From NCBI RefSeq assembly GCF_013149275.1, contig NZ_JABGNA010000014.1, forward strand, positions 62,001 through 126,000: 64,000 bases of DNA, given 5' to 3'. Shown piece after piece: positions 25,851 to 35,703 of the stretch (its first letter is position 1; every line of letters begins with the position of its first letter). The notes beneath the pieces were generated by a model. The model saw only the letters and a list, made by a program, of their open reading frames with translations. It was not told where the DNA came from and ran no database searches. The translations under genes were made by a program, and so were the position numbers. This DNA comes from Mucilaginibacter sp. SG564. GTDB lineage: Bacteria; Bacteroidota; Bacteroidia; Sphingobacteriales; Sphingobacteriaceae.

Positions 25851-27278
25851 ATGGTAAACCTCCGCAAGTATATTCTCCAGGCATCGTCTGTTATAGGATT
25901 GATGCTTTTTTTGTCAGGCTGCGCATCTTATAATGACCGTATTCTTCCGTATTATAAAAATGTTTCGGCCGGGAATTACAAAGCGGCCGAGGTTGAGCTT
26001 GATAAGAACAGCCTGATCCAAAAACCTCGTAACAAACTCCTTTTCCTGATGGAAAAAGGGAGAATCAGCCAGCTGAACGGCGAATACGAAAGCAGTAACC
26101 GTTACTTTAATGAGGCCGATTCGATGCTGGAACATGGGCTCACAAGCGCTGCCGATGAGGCTGTTGGTGCATTGGTGAACCCCATGGAGCAACGGTATAA
26201 GGGCGAGGATTTTGAAAAATTCATGATCCACTATTACAAGGCGCTCAATTACATGTACCTGCACAATATTGATGAAGCTGTGGTAGAGGCCCGCCGGATC
26301 AGTCTGCAGGCACAGCAACAGGGCGACAAATTCAATAATAAAGATAACCGTTACTCAAACGACGCGTTTTCGCTGATGCTGCAGGGCATGTTATATGAAA
26401 GCAACAACGATGTGAACAACGCTTTTATCTCCTATCGTAACGCGGCCGAGATCTACCTCAAAAGCTCCGACAAAACTTATTACGGTACCCCAATGCCATT
26501 AGGCTTGCAGCAGGACGTGATCCGCACCGCCAAACTGAATGGCTTCACCACCGAGGCCGACGAATTTGAACAAGCATTCGGTTTCAAATACACCCTACCC
26601 AAACCCAGTGATGGCGGCGAACTGATCCTTTTTTGGGAAAATGGTCTGGCCCCGGTTAAAACCCAGGTCGACTTGTTTTTCAGCCTGATCAGGAATGATA
26701 ACGGTGATCTTTTCTTTACCGACGCAGCTGGGGGCATAGTGGTTCCTTTTAATTATAGCGGCGACAGATATAAAGTAAATACCAAATCGGTAGAAAGCTT
26801 GCGGGTAGCCTGGCCAAAATACGTTGCGCAAACCCCTTATTATTCGGGCGCGGTGATCACCAATAATCAGCAGCAAATACCACTTGAAAAAGCCGAAGAC
26901 ATCAATCAGCTGGCCTTTAAAACCTTGCAGGAACGTACCTTAAAGGAGATCGGTAAAACCCTCTCCAGGCTGGCTGTAAAAAAGATTGCCGAATATTCTG
27001 TGCGGGCAGCTGCTAAAGATAACAATGGCAATAACAATTCCTTATTGCAGGGCATAGGCTATGGCATACAGCTGTACAGCCTGCTATCAGAAAAGGCTGA
27101 TACGCGTAACTGGCAAACCCTGCCCTCGTACATTTCGTACGCGCGTATCCCGCTGCAAAAAGGCGAAAACCAGATCAGCCTAACCCTAAAAAACAGCCAC
27201 GGCGCCGATGAAGTAAAAACCATCAAAGTAAATGGTACCGGCAGGTTGCAGTTTTATAATTATTCATCATTGCGGTAA
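25851..27278 (+). CDS. COG3014-family lipoprotein
   Basis: A 475-residue lipoprotein with signal peptide and LSGC lipobox (Cys about residue 24). Residues 40-220 are TPR-like helical repeats (KAAEVELDKNSL, YYKALNYMYLHNIDEAVVEARRI, SLMLQGMLYESNNDVNNAFISYRNA). The rest is beta-rich with a late hydrophobic helix. The overall pattern and the LpoB-like neighbour fit the COG3014 family. Its molecular role is unknown; the setting suggests a periplasmic partner in cell-wall or outer-membrane maintenance. A terminator follows at 27365-27397. Confidence 0.9.
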   Translation: MVNLRKYILQASSVIGLMLFLSGCASYNDRILPYYKNVSAGNYKAAEVELDKNSLIQKPRNKLLFLMEKGRISQLNGEYESSNRYFNEADSMLEHGLTSAADEAVGALVNPMEQRYKGEDFEKFMIHYYKALNYMYLHNIDEAVVEARRISLQAQQQGDKFNNKDNRYSNDAFSLMLQGMLYESNNDVNNAFISYRNAAEIYLKSSDKTYYGTPMPLGLQQDVIRTAKLNGFTTEADEFEQAFGFKYTLPKPSDGGELILFWENGLAPVKTQVDLFFSLIRNDNGDLFFTDAAGGIVVPFNYSGDRYKVNTKSVESLRVAWPKYVAQTPYYSGAVITNNQQQIPLEKAEDINQLAFKTLQERTLKEIGKTLSRLAVKKIAEYSVRAAAKDNNGNNNSLLQGIGYGIQLYSLLSEKADTRNWQTLPSYISYARIPLQKGENQISLTLKNSHGADEVKTIKVNGTGRLQFYNYSSLR

Positions 27279-27364
27279 ACAACTCACTGGATCTACACTT
27301 CGTTTCTCCATCCGTTATTGCATATCCCAAACATTTTTTGTATCTTTAAGTACATCCAAGGCCC

Positions 27365-27397
27365 AGCCCTGCTTACTTGAATATTGTAAGCAGGGCT
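27365..27397 (+). terminator. Rho-independent terminator after the COG3014 gene
   Basis: A perfect 12-bp stem, AGCCCTGCTTAC with GTAAGCAGGGCT, encloses a 9-base loop and is followed by GTTTGGTT. It ends the envelope operon. Confidence 0.8.
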
Positions 27398-27703
27398 GTT
27401 TGGTTAAAGAGAAAAAAGCACTCAAAAACCGACCGTTCGGCATATAGTTAACTAACTATCAATCACATTAATCTTTTTAAATCCTAAAAATCGTGTCGAA
27501 AATTTGTTAAAAAGTGTTAAAATGGATGATTTTGAATAAGTTTTGAGCTGTTTTCGATCTATTTCGCCCCGTTTTTGATGAGAAAAGTGTTAAAATAGAG
27601 GTTTAAAAAGTTTTTGATCAGCGGGGAGCTGTTTGAATTTTATAATTATCTTTAATTGGGTAGTCCCAACTTCAGGAACCTGTCACCATCAACTTATCAT
27701 ACC
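27398..27703. other. Intergenic region with a direct repeat
   Basis: No gene is supported here. AAAAGTGTTAAAAT occurs twice in direct orientation, at 27510-27523 and 27583-27596, 73 bases apart, upstream of the DUF1801-like gene. It could be a regulatory repeat or chance in AT-rich sequence. Confidence 0.4.
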
Positions 27704-28126
27704 ATGGCCGAAAACAAAACCAAAGAAACCACAGCCAGTGTAGCCGAATTTTTGAATTCGGTACCCGATGAAACCAAACGCACAGATAGTTTCAAACTGG
27801 TGCAGATTATGGAAGAACAAACCGGTCTGAAAGCCAAACTGTGGGGCCCCGCCATTGTGGGCTTTGGTACCTGTCATTATAAATATGAAAGCGGTCGTGA
27901 AGGTGATATGCCATTGGTTGCTTTTTCCCCCCGCAAAGCTGAAATTTCCCTTTACCTGATGCTGGACCCTGCAGAAAAAGAAAAACTGCTTGCAAAGTTC
28001 GGCAAACACAAAACCGGAAAAGGCTGCACCTATATCAAAAAACTGCAGGATATCAATGAAAAAGTGCTCCGGGAAATGATCAGTTCTTCCATGAGCTACG
28101 TAAAAACAAAGTATGGCGCCCAGTAA
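27704..28126 (+). CDS. DUF1801 (YdhG-like) domain protein
   Basis: A 140-residue protein starting at the ATG at 27704 (MAENKTKET); a TTG 16 codons earlier is unlikely. The body, SVAEFLNSVPDETKRTDSFKLVQIM followed in parts by LWGPAIVGFGTCHYKYESG and MPLVAFSPRKAEISLYL, matches DUF1801, a YdhG-like alpha/beta fold of about 110-140 residues. A GKGCTYIKKL stretch near 105 is typical too. No enzymatic function is established for the family. It stands alone with its own upstream region. Confidence 0.9.
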   Translation: MAENKTKETTASVAEFLNSVPDETKRTDSFKLVQIMEEQTGLKAKLWGPAIVGFGTCHYKYESGREGDMPLVAFSPRKAEISLYLMLDPAEKEKLLAKFGKHKTGKGCTYIKKLQDINEKVLREMISSSMSYVKTKYGAQ

Positions 28127-28439
28127 TAGCTGTCAAATAATTAAGTGTTGATATTTGGAATCTCATTAATTTTATCTTCTTTTGAACAAGGGTTCAATGA
28201 GTTATCCTGATTAAAACAGAGGCCCTTAAGCAGGTATGCAGCGTGTACCGGCAACAAACCAATTTGAGCATTAATTTAAAGGATAAGTATTGTTGGCAAA
28301 GCCTTTCAGTGTACTTCAAAGTGCCTTGACACTCTTTGTGTATACTGGTTTGAGCATTTAAAGCTTAACAATAACTTAACTTGTAAAATTAAGCATAGTA
28401 ATACCTTAGTTATATAATTGCCCCTATTGATTATTTATA
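28127..28439. other. 313-base region upstream of the sigma factor gene
   Basis: No gene is seen. A small palindrome, TTGAAC-AAGG-GTTCAA, lies at 28182-28197, and a loosely symmetric block around 28310-28350 pairs GTGTACTTCAAAG-like words with CTTTGTGTATAC. The promoter of the ECF sigma gene should be in its last 100 bases, but no full TAnnTTTG box stands out. Confidence 0.4.
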
Positions 28440-28979
28440 ATGGATGATATAGAATTACTGTCGCAAGTAAAAGCAGATGACAGGGAAGCCTTCAACTCCT
28501 TATTTCTAAAATATCATCCCTTACTATCAGATTTTTGCCGTTTTTTGGGTATAAACAGCGATGACGGTGAAGATGTTATTGCTGACGTTTTTCTGGATCT
28601 GTGGGTAAAACGGGAGCGTGTGCTTATCCATTCATCCCTAAAATCATACCTCTATGGTGCAGTAAAAAACAGAGTTTACACGCTCAAAGGCAAAAATCAA
28701 AAGATGCAATTGCTGCCCGAAGAGTTTGCATCGGATAAAGCCATCAGCGACCATCTCAGGCCCGATGAAATGCTTTTCCGGAAAGATCGCCGGCTCATTA
28801 TCGAGCGCTTTGTTGATGAATTACCAGAGCAAGGCCGGCTAATTTTTATGATGAACTGGCAACACCAGCTTGACTACCAGGAAATTGCCGAAATTTTAAA
28901 TATTTCCCCAAACACAGTAAAGACACATATTTACCGATCTGTAAATTATTTCAGGAAACGTTTGCTTTTTGTTAAATAA
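28440..28979 (+). CDS. ECF RNA polymerase sigma factor (SusC/FecR-linked)
   Basis: A 179-residue sigma-70 family ECF factor. Region 2 contains FNSLFLKYHPLLSDFCR and EDVIADVFLDLWVKRERV, and region 4 has LPEQGRLIFMMNWQHQLDYQEIAEILNISPNTVKTHIYRS when read in parts, the usual helix-turn-helix. It is followed after 77 bases by a FecR anti-sigma gene and then by SusC and SusD genes, the standard Bacteroidota arrangement in which a signal from the outer-membrane transporter passes through FecR to release the sigma factor and switch on uptake genes. Confidence 0.95.
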   Translation: MDDIELLSQVKADDREAFNSLFLKYHPLLSDFCRFLGINSDDGEDVIADVFLDLWVKRERVLIHSSLKSYLYGAVKNRVYTLKGKNQKMQLLPEEFASDKAISDHLRPDEMLFRKDRRLIIERFVDELPEQGRLIFMMNWQHQLDYQEIAEILNISPNTVKTHIYRSVNYFRKRLLFVK

Positions 28980-29056
28980 TCAGCCCCAATGTTAACATTA
29001 TATTAAATCGTAAAATCATGTAATCGAATTATGCTGATTTGAATACTTACTTCAAA

Positions 29057-30106
29057 ATGGCATACATGGATGAACATCACTACCTGCTGATTATAGGTTA
29101 CCTGGAAGGAAAAATAACCGAAGAGGAGACCCAGTATTTATTACAGAAAGTTCAAACGGACAAGGAATTCTCCGATGCTTTTGAGGATATCGCCGAGATC
29201 TGGTCGGCCAGAAAGGCTATACCCAATAATAGCAGCAAGGCCAATGATGCATTAGCCCGTTTAAATAAAAAGATAGATAGCCTGGAGGCATCAGGATCCG
29301 CTTCCAAAAATGGATTGGTAGAAACCAGGCACCCAATTACCATCATCCGGAAATTAAGACCTATACTGACCGTAGCTGCATCCATACTGGTTCTTGCAGG
29401 CGCCTTTTGGTTGTATAAGGCCAAACTTAGCAATAAACCTGCGGGTACGCTGACCATGACCGAAAAGCATACCGCTCCTGGCGAAAAGAAGAAGATCGAT
29501 CTGCCAGATGGTACTGTTGTTACCCTTAACGCGTCAAGCAGCCTGCATATCGCTAATACTTTCGGCGATGATAAACGAGAGGTGTACCTGGATGGCGAGG
29601 CATTTTTTGATGTAAAGCGCGATCCGCAAAAACCATTTATTGTTCATACGGGCAAAATAGCCACACAGGTACTGGGCACCCACTTCAACGTTTCGGCGTA
29701 TCAAAACGACAGCAATATTACCGTATCGCTGGTGCAAGGTAAGGTTCAGGTGGATATGAATAATGATCCATCTAAACGCATCATCCTTGACCCGGGCAAA
29801 CAAATGACCTATTCCAAAGCAAATCATCAGGCCCATGTTACCGATTTTATAGCCGAAGACATCACCGGCTGGAAAGAAAACAAACTGGTATTTAACTATG
29901 ACAGCTGGCCCGACGCCGCCAAAAAATTAAGCAGATGGTATGGCATACCTGTGCAACTGAGAGACAGTACCCTGCTGCGTTGCAAGCTGAAAGGTACTTT
30001 TGATAACATCCCGCTGGCCAAAGTAATGGAGCAAATTAAAATGGTAGCAGATGTATCATGGCAAATGCAGGGCAATAAAATGATCATATCCGGTAAATGT
30101 AACTAA
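29057..30106 (+). CDS. FecR-family anti-sigma factor
   Basis: About 349 residues, taking the ATG at 29057; a TTG six codons upstream is unlikely and the ATG at 29066 is also possible. A cytoplasmic N-terminal part of about 95 residues binds sigma, one membrane helix follows (PILTVAASILVLAGAFWLY), and the periplasmic part has the FecR domain (KHTAPGEKKKIDLPDGTVVTLNASS, EVYLDGEAFFDV) and a C-terminal DUF4974-like domain (LVFNYDSWPDAAKKLSRWYGI). It controls the sigma factor at 28440 in response to the STN-bearing SusC at 30245. Confidence 0.95.
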   Translation: MAYMDEHHYLLIIGYLEGKITEEETQYLLQKVQTDKEFSDAFEDIAEIWSARKAIPNNSSKANDALARLNKKIDSLEASGSASKNGLVETRHPITIIRKLRPILTVAASILVLAGAFWLYKAKLSNKPAGTLTMTEKHTAPGEKKKIDLPDGTVVTLNASSSLHIANTFGDDKREVYLDGEAFFDVKRDPQKPFIVHTGKIATQVLGTHFNVSAYQNDSNITVSLVQGKVQVDMNNDPSKRIILDPGKQMTYSKANHQAHVTDFIAEDITGWKENKLVFNYDSWPDAAKKLSRWYGIPVQLRDSTLLRCKLKGTFDNIPLAKVMEQIKMVADVSWQMQGNKMIISGKCN

Positions 30107-30244
30107 ACACAAGAAAGGTAAAGTTTAATGAAATAAGGAAAGCATAAAACAACAACAGGCAGTATGATCAGATCATACCACCTGCCCCGTAATCAGGTTC
30201 TCGCCAAAGGACCCAATTCATTTTAGTAAAACAATCTCAAAAAT

Positions 30245-33200
30245 ATGAAAAAATATATATTCTCGCTTTTAAGTGCTATTTATTTGATGTGCACGGTAAT
30301 GCAAGCTGGCGCAGCCACTGTAAACCGCACATCAGACTCCATAAATTGCACTATCCAGGTTTCCGAAAAATCTATCAAGGAGGTGTTTTCTCTGATAGAA
30401 AAACAAACCGGTTTACGCTTTATACATAATGCCACTGAGGCACAGCTCAGCAAAAAGATCAGTCTGTCTGAAAATAACCAGCCTATTGATGATGTATTAA
30501 AAAAGATAGCCAAACAATCGGGCTTATCATTTAAAAGGGTTGATCAAACCATATACGTACAAACCACCGCCAGGCTGATGCGCGTATCTGGCAAGGTTAT
30601 CGATGCCCAAACCGGCGAAACCTTGCCCGGCGTATCGGTAAAGCTCAAAGGCAGCACAGATGGTACCGTAACTGATATTTCAGGCAGTTACCATATCGAG
30701 GCTGCCGAAAATAATACACTGGTATTTTCATTTATCGGTTATGTATCTCAGGAACTTCCGGTATCTGGCAGTACCGTAAACGTATCATTGAAACCAGATC
30801 AGGCTGCGTTAAAAGAAGTGGTAGTAGTGGGTTACGGTAAACAATCGCGTAAATTATTAACCAGTTCCATCGTTTCTGTTCAAAATAAAGACTTTAACAA
30901 AGGCGCGTTCAGCAACCCTGCACAATTACTGCAAGGTAAAGTAGCCGGCCTGAACATTACCCGTTCCGGCGACCCTAACGAAACACCTTCTATTAGCTTA
31001 CGTGGCCCTTCAACCCTACGCTCAGGCCAGGCACAGGAACCATTTTATGTAATTGATGGTGTGCCAGGAGCCGATTTCCGCCTGGTTGCTCCTGATGACA
31101 TTGAAACGCTGGACGTATTGAAGGATGCCTCTGCAACTGCTATATATGGTACCCGTGCTGCCAATGGTGTAATTATCATCACTACTAAAAAGGGCAAAAG
31201 TGGTCAGGCCGTAATAGCTTACAATGCCTACGCCGGTTTTGAGAAAATCGCCAATAGCATCAAAATGATGAATGCTACTCAGTTGAACGATTATCTAACC
31301 AAAAACAACCTTTCGCTCGACCCATCCGATCAAAAAGGTGCTAATACCGATTGGCAAAAGGAAGTGAGCCGCACCGGTTACTCTCAAAATCATAACGTAG
31401 CGCTTAGCGGTGGCTTTAACCAAACTGCCTATAGCGCCTCTGTTAATTATTTTGACGATAAAGGTATATTGAAAGGTAGCGCCTTAAACCGTTTAACTAC
31501 CAAAATTGCCGTGGAGCAAAAGGCTTTTAATGATCGTTTAAAATTGGGTTTATCGGTAAATAATGCTACCAGTAATTCGGACATTATCCCTAACCAAAAT
31601 ATTGTGCTATACAATATGCTGCGTTACCTGCCAACTGTTCCGGTGATGCAAAACGGCGCTTATACCGAAAATTTGCAAAGGGTACAGTACTATAACCCGG
31701 CAGCTTTACTGGCCGATGCTTACCAAAAAACCAAAAGCAAACTGAATTTGATCAACGCTACTGCCGAGCTGAAATTACCTTTTAATTTTACCTACAACAT
31801 CAGCCTGTCGTCGCAAAGCGAACAGGTAAATGGTGGTGCTTTTTATAACAGTAAATACACGCTTGACCAGGGTGTAAACGGCGAGGCTTACCGCTCCTCA
31901 TTTGAAAACACCCGTAAAGTAGCTGAAACTTTTTTCACCTATGCTAAAGCTACCGGCAAACATGACATCAATGTATTGGCTGGTTACAGCTTACAACAAG
32001 ATGTTAACGGCGACGGTTTCCAGGCCAATAACCGAAATTTCCCGACAGATGATATTGGTTACCTGAACATTGGTTTGGGTTCGCCACAAGCTGGGTTTGT
32101 GACCGACTGGGGACCCAACCTGTATCAAAAACTGCGTTTAATATCTTTTTACAGCAGGGCCAAGTATAGCTATGATAATAAATACCTGTTACAGTTATCA
32201 TTAAGACGTGACGGTTCATCAGCTTTTGGCGCCAACAACAAATGGGGCACTTTCCCATCGGCTTCATTGGGTTGGAGGATCACCGAAGAATCATTTATGC
32301 AGAATCAGCATCTGTTCAACGATCTGAAACTGCGCGCCAGCTACGGTATCACCGGTAACTCCCTGGGTTTTGATCCGCTGATATCTCAGATCAAATACGG
32401 CACATCGGGTGCATTTTATTACAATGGCACCTTCACCAATTCCATAGGTCCATCACAAAATGCCAATCCTGATTTGAAATGGGAAAAAACCACCATGTAC
32501 AATCTGGGTCTGGACTTTTCTTTATTCAAAGGCAGGTTAAGCGGTACCATTGAAGCTTATAATAAAAAAACCAACGATCTGATCTATTTCTACCCGGTAT
32601 CAACCACTCAATACTTTGTAGGTACTTTAACCGCCAACGTGGGTTCGATCTCCAATAAAGGTTATGAGGTTACTATTGACGCGATACCTGTTCAATCGAG
32701 CAAATTCCGCTGGAATACATCTATCAACATAGCGCATAACAACAATAAACTGGTATCCTTATCAAACAGCAGCTTTAAGCTGGATTCAATCCCACAGGCA
32801 GAACCAGGTGGCCAGGGCGAAACAGGTTACAAAGTACAGATCTTGAAAACAGGCTACCCGGTTGGCCAGTTCCTGTTATATAAATATGCCGGTAAAAATG
32901 CCGCCGGTGTATCACAGTTTTACAGCCGTAGTGGCGGTGTTACCACTACCCCAACTTCAAAAGACTATTACTATGCTGGTAATGCGCAGCCTAAATTACT
33001 GTTTGGGTTTAACAACAGCTTTACCTATGGCAATTTTGATCTGAATGTATTTATCCGCGGCTCATTGGGTGGCAAGGTATTGAACGCTACCCTGGCCGAC
33101 CTGAACCGTACCAGCGATGTGCGGAGCTATAACCTGCCGGTGTCATCAGCCAATGAATCACCAAAGGATGTTAACGCCTATTTGTATTCCGATCGCTATA

Positions 33201-33439
33201 TCGAAAGCAGCTCTTACTTAAGACTTGATAATGCTACCCTGGGTTATACCTTCCCTAAGTTCACCCCGGGAATTCGTAACCTGCGTTTGTATGTATCTGG
33301 CAATAATCTGGCCGTTATAACCGGTTATAAAGGTATTGATCCTGAAGTTTCGTTGGGCGGCCTTACGCCAGGTATTGATAATAAGAACTACTACCCGCGT
33401 ACCAGGGCTTTCCTGTTCGGTTTAAGTGCTTCATTTTAA
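30245..33439 (+). CDS. SusC/RagA-family TonB-dependent transporter with STN domain
   Basis: A 1064-residue outer-membrane transporter. After the signal peptide an STN domain (about 35-105, SIKEVFSLIEKQTGLRFI) contacts FecR. A carboxypeptidase-regulatory-like domain (VSGKVIDAQTGETLPGVSVKL) follows near 115-200, then the SusC plug with the family signature VVVVGYGKQSRK, VDGVPG and IYGTRAANGVIIITTKKGK, and the large beta-barrel ending with an aromatic residue (FGLSASF). It is paired with the SusD gene 22 bases downstream. Together they import an oligosaccharide or similar nutrient, but no glycoside hydrolase or peptidase adjoins them to suggest which. Confidence 0.96.
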   Translation: MKKYIFSLLSAIYLMCTVMQAGAATVNRTSDSINCTIQVSEKSIKEVFSLIEKQTGLRFIHNATEAQLSKKISLSENNQPIDDVLKKIAKQSGLSFKRVDQTIYVQTTARLMRVSGKVIDAQTGETLPGVSVKLKGSTDGTVTDISGSYHIEAAENNTLVFSFIGYVSQELPVSGSTVNVSLKPDQAALKEVVVVGYGKQSRKLLTSSIVSVQNKDFNKGAFSNPAQLLQGKVAGLNITRSGDPNETPSISLRGPSTLRSGQAQEPFYVIDGVPGADFRLVAPDDIETLDVLKDASATAIYGTRAANGVIIITTKKGKSGQAVIAYNAYAGFEKIANSIKMMNATQLNDYLTKNNLSLDPSDQKGANTDWQKEVSRTGYSQNHNVALSGGFNQTAYSASVNYFDDKGILKGSALNRLTTKIAVEQKAFNDRLKLGLSVNNATSNSDIIPNQNIVLYNMLRYLPTVPVMQNGAYTENLQRVQYYNPAALLADAYQKTKSKLNLINATAELKLPFNFTYNISLSSQSEQVNGGAFYNSKYTLDQGVNGEAYRSSFENTRKVAETFFTYAKATGKHDINVLAGYSLQQDVNGDGFQANNRNFPTDDIGYLNIGLGSPQAGFVTDWGPNLYQKLRLISFYSRAKYSYDNKYLLQLSLRRDGSSAFGANNKWGTFPSASLGWRITEESFMQNQHLFNDLKLRASYGITGNSLGFDPLISQIKYGTSGAFYYNGTFTNSIGPSQNANPDLKWEKTTMYNLGLDFSLFKGRLSGTIEAYNKKTNDLIYFYPVSTTQYFVGTLTANVGSISNKGYEVTIDAIPVQSSKFRWNTSINIAHNNNKLVSLSNSSFKLDSIPQAEPGGQGETGYKVQILKTGYPVGQFLLYKYAGKNAAGVSQFYSRSGGVTTTPTSKDYYYAGNAQPKLLFGFNNSFTYGNFDLNVFIRGSLGGKVLNATLADLNRTSDVRSYNLPVSSANESPKDVNAYLYSDRYIESSSYLRLDNATLGYTFPKFTPGIRNLRLYVSGNNLAVITGYKGIDPEVSLGGLTPGIDNKNYYPRTRAFLFGLSASF

Positions 33440-33461
33440 ATCATCTCATTAACAGATCAAC

Positions 33462-35042
33462 ATGAAAACTTCCATTCATAAATACTGCGCCATATTTTTA
33501 ACCGCGCTTACCATATCATCATGCACCAAGGTTGATGTACCGGTTGAAACCGAGTTAACCCCTAATAATTTTCCTGTAACGCAGCAACAGTTTATCCTGG
33601 CATCAGGAGCTGCCTATGCGCAATTAAGAGGCTCTTTTGCACAGGCTTACTGGCAAATGCAATCGTTAAGTACAGATGAGGCCATTATGCCTGCAAGAGC
33701 CGGTGGCTGGCGCGATGGAGGCCGTTATCAGCAATTGCACTATCATAGCTGGAATGCCGATCTTCCGGAGGTTCAGGACGCCTGGACATGGGGCTTTGGC
33801 ACCATTAGTACCTGTAACCGGGTTATTGCAAGCTTTGCCACTGCCCCTGATAGCCCAGCCAAAACTACTACCATTGCTGAGTTGAGAGCCACCCGCGCCC
33901 TGGTGTTCTTCTTTATGATGGACCTATATGGCAATATCCCTGTAGTAACCACTTTTGGTTCGGCCGATAAACCATCTACCACCGCCCGTAAAGATGTTTT
34001 TGCATTTATAGAAAAAGAATTGAACGCGGTGATCCCTCAATTGAGCCAGGTTGTTGATCAAACTACTTATGGCAGGCCAACTCAATATACAGCCTATGCC
34101 ATACTGGCCAAAATGTATCTGAATGCCCAGGTTTACACCGGTACCAGCCGCTATGACGATGCCGTTAAGATGTGCGATAACATCATTGCATCGGGCAAAT
34201 ACAGCCTGGAGGATGATTATATCAAAATGTTCTATCCTGATAACGGTCCTAAAGACAAGGAATTTATCTTTGCTATTCCTTATGACCACGCACAAGCCCA
34301 GGGTGAGCAATTTACCTGGTACAACCTGCACCCGGCCTTACAAGCCAAATATGGTTTGCTATATCGTCTGAGTAATCCATGCAGCACTATTCCTTCTTAT
34401 TACGCTCAATTTAATGATCCTAACGATATCCGTACCAGCATCTGGCTTATTGGCAAACAGTATGATTTTGCCGGCAACCCTATCATCATCAAAACCACTA
34501 AAAAAGGGTTGGATGCCTCCTACAGCGGCCCGGATCCAACTGCACCGGTTGATTTCCAGCTAACTTTTACACCTGACCTTACTCTGGTTGATGTACCTAC
34601 CTTTGAGGTTGGTGGTGATGAGTTGGGCAAAGCCAAGGGTATCCGTAATAACAAATACTATCCGGATGTGACCGCTACAGACCGCAACCAAAGTAATGAC
34701 GTACCGGTATTTCGCTACGCGGATATATTGCTAATGAAAGCTGAAGCCATTTTACGCGGAGCAACAGCAACTAATGGCGATAGTCCATTATCATTGATTA
34801 ACCAGTTAAGGGCAAAACGTAAAGCCGCTACCTGGACAAGCGTTGATCTGCCAAACCTGTTACAGGAACGTGCACGCGAACTGGACTGGGAAACCTGGAG
34901 AAGGAATGACCTGATCCGTTTTGGTAAATACGAAGAGTCATGGGGTTACAAAACAGACAATAACGTAAACAAACGTCTGTTCCCGATTCCTTCTGCCGAA
35001 ATTATCCTGAACTCGAAACTGCAGCAAAACCCTGGCTATTAA
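33462..35042 (+). CDS. SusD/RagB-family surface lipoprotein
   Basis: A 526-residue lipoprotein with lipobox TISSC (Cys about residue 21). The SusD TPR-like core is visible in FGTISTCNRVIAS, IAELRATRALVFFFMMDLYGNIPVV and YTAYAILAKMYLNAQVY, and the usual C-terminal pattern in FRYADILLMKAEAILRG, LINQLRAKRK and LLQERARELDWETWRRNDLIRFG. It forms the lid of the SusC channel upstream. A strong terminator 27 bases after the stop ends the sigma-FecR-SusC-SusD block. Confidence 0.96.
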   Translation: MKTSIHKYCAIFLTALTISSCTKVDVPVETELTPNNFPVTQQQFILASGAAYAQLRGSFAQAYWQMQSLSTDEAIMPARAGGWRDGGRYQQLHYHSWNADLPEVQDAWTWGFGTISTCNRVIASFATAPDSPAKTTTIAELRATRALVFFFMMDLYGNIPVVTTFGSADKPSTTARKDVFAFIEKELNAVIPQLSQVVDQTTYGRPTQYTAYAILAKMYLNAQVYTGTSRYDDAVKMCDNIIASGKYSLEDDYIKMFYPDNGPKDKEFIFAIPYDHAQAQGEQFTWYNLHPALQAKYGLLYRLSNPCSTIPSYYAQFNDPNDIRTSIWLIGKQYDFAGNPIIIKTTKKGLDASYSGPDPTAPVDFQLTFTPDLTLVDVPTFEVGGDELGKAKGIRNNKYYPDVTATDRNQSNDVPVFRYADILLMKAEAILRGATATNGDSPLSLINQLRAKRKAATWTSVDLPNLLQERARELDWETWRRNDLIRFGKYEESWGYKTDNNVNKRLFPIPSAEIILNSKLQQNPGY

Positions 35043-35068
35043 TTAATACCCCCCAAACCTTATCACAG

Positions 35069-35095
35069 CCCTTAGCTTTTAGCTAAGGGTTTTTT
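35069..35095 (+). terminator. Rho-independent terminator after the SusD gene
   Basis: CCCTTAGCT and AGCTAAGGG pair around a short T loop and are followed by six T residues. It separates the SusCD block from the copper locus. Confidence 0.9.
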
Positions 35096-35171
35096 ATTGA
35101 CCAAAATTTTATAAATAGCGTATAAAATTTTATAAAACATATCCGTTATAATGCTTTAACTTTGTTGTTAG

Positions 35172-35576
35172 ATGAAAAGAGTCGCCGTTTTAAGCATAGC
35201 AGCATTTTACCTGTTACTCACCACAGGGATGTTTGTGTGCCTGGTACATTGTACCGGCCAAAGCTTAATGGGTAACAAAATGGCTATGCAGGCCATGGAT
35301 AATACGACAACTCACCATCATCATAAACACAGTTCCAAAAGCGATGATTGTGATTGCTGCAAAAAGCATGGCAACTATGTGATCAAAGAAAATATAAAAC
35401 CAGCCAGTGTTGATTCGCAGGCTCCGGTGATAGCTATCATTACCCGGCCATTTCAATCTATCCCCGCTGCTGCACATTACATCGTTTTAAATACATTTAG
35501 GCTAAGCTCCGGTAAGGCCCCGCCGGGATTATCGGGCAAAGCGATAGCTATACAACAACGTTCTCTTCAGATCTGA
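35172..35576 (+). CDS. Small secreted His/Cys-rich protein of the copper locus
   Basis: A 134-residue protein with an N-terminal hydrophobic signal or anchor segment (AVLSIAAFYLLLTTGMFVCLV). A metal-binding-looking stretch follows: HHHHKH near residue 55 and DDCDCCKKH near 65. The C-terminus has KAPPGLSGKAIAIQQRSLQI. The mix of an early VHC, a CC pair and a late PP followed by a basic end resembles the Bacteroidota HYC_CC_PP protein family, by memory. It precedes a DUF3347 gene and a multicopper oxidase gene, so copper binding in the envelope is a reasonable inference. Confidence 0.85.
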   Translation: MKRVAVLSIAAFYLLLTTGMFVCLVHCTGQSLMGNKMAMQAMDNTTTHHHHKHSSKSDDCDCCKKHGNYVIKENIKPASVDSQAPVIAIITRPFQSIPAAAHYIVLNTFRLSSGKAPPGLSGKAIAIQQRSLQI

Positions 35577-35703
35577 TCAATTAAAGTAATCCTATTTTAA
35601 AGTGGCCCTATTATGTCTGCTACTTATTTTATCAGGCTATTATTCGTAATTGCCGGGTAATGATTATCAACTAAAAATTAATTACTTTTAATAATAAAAA
35701 ATC

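Noticed and set aside
27232..27447. Plus-strand ORF after the COG3014 gene
   Set aside because: Overlaps the end of the real gene in another frame and runs through its terminator.
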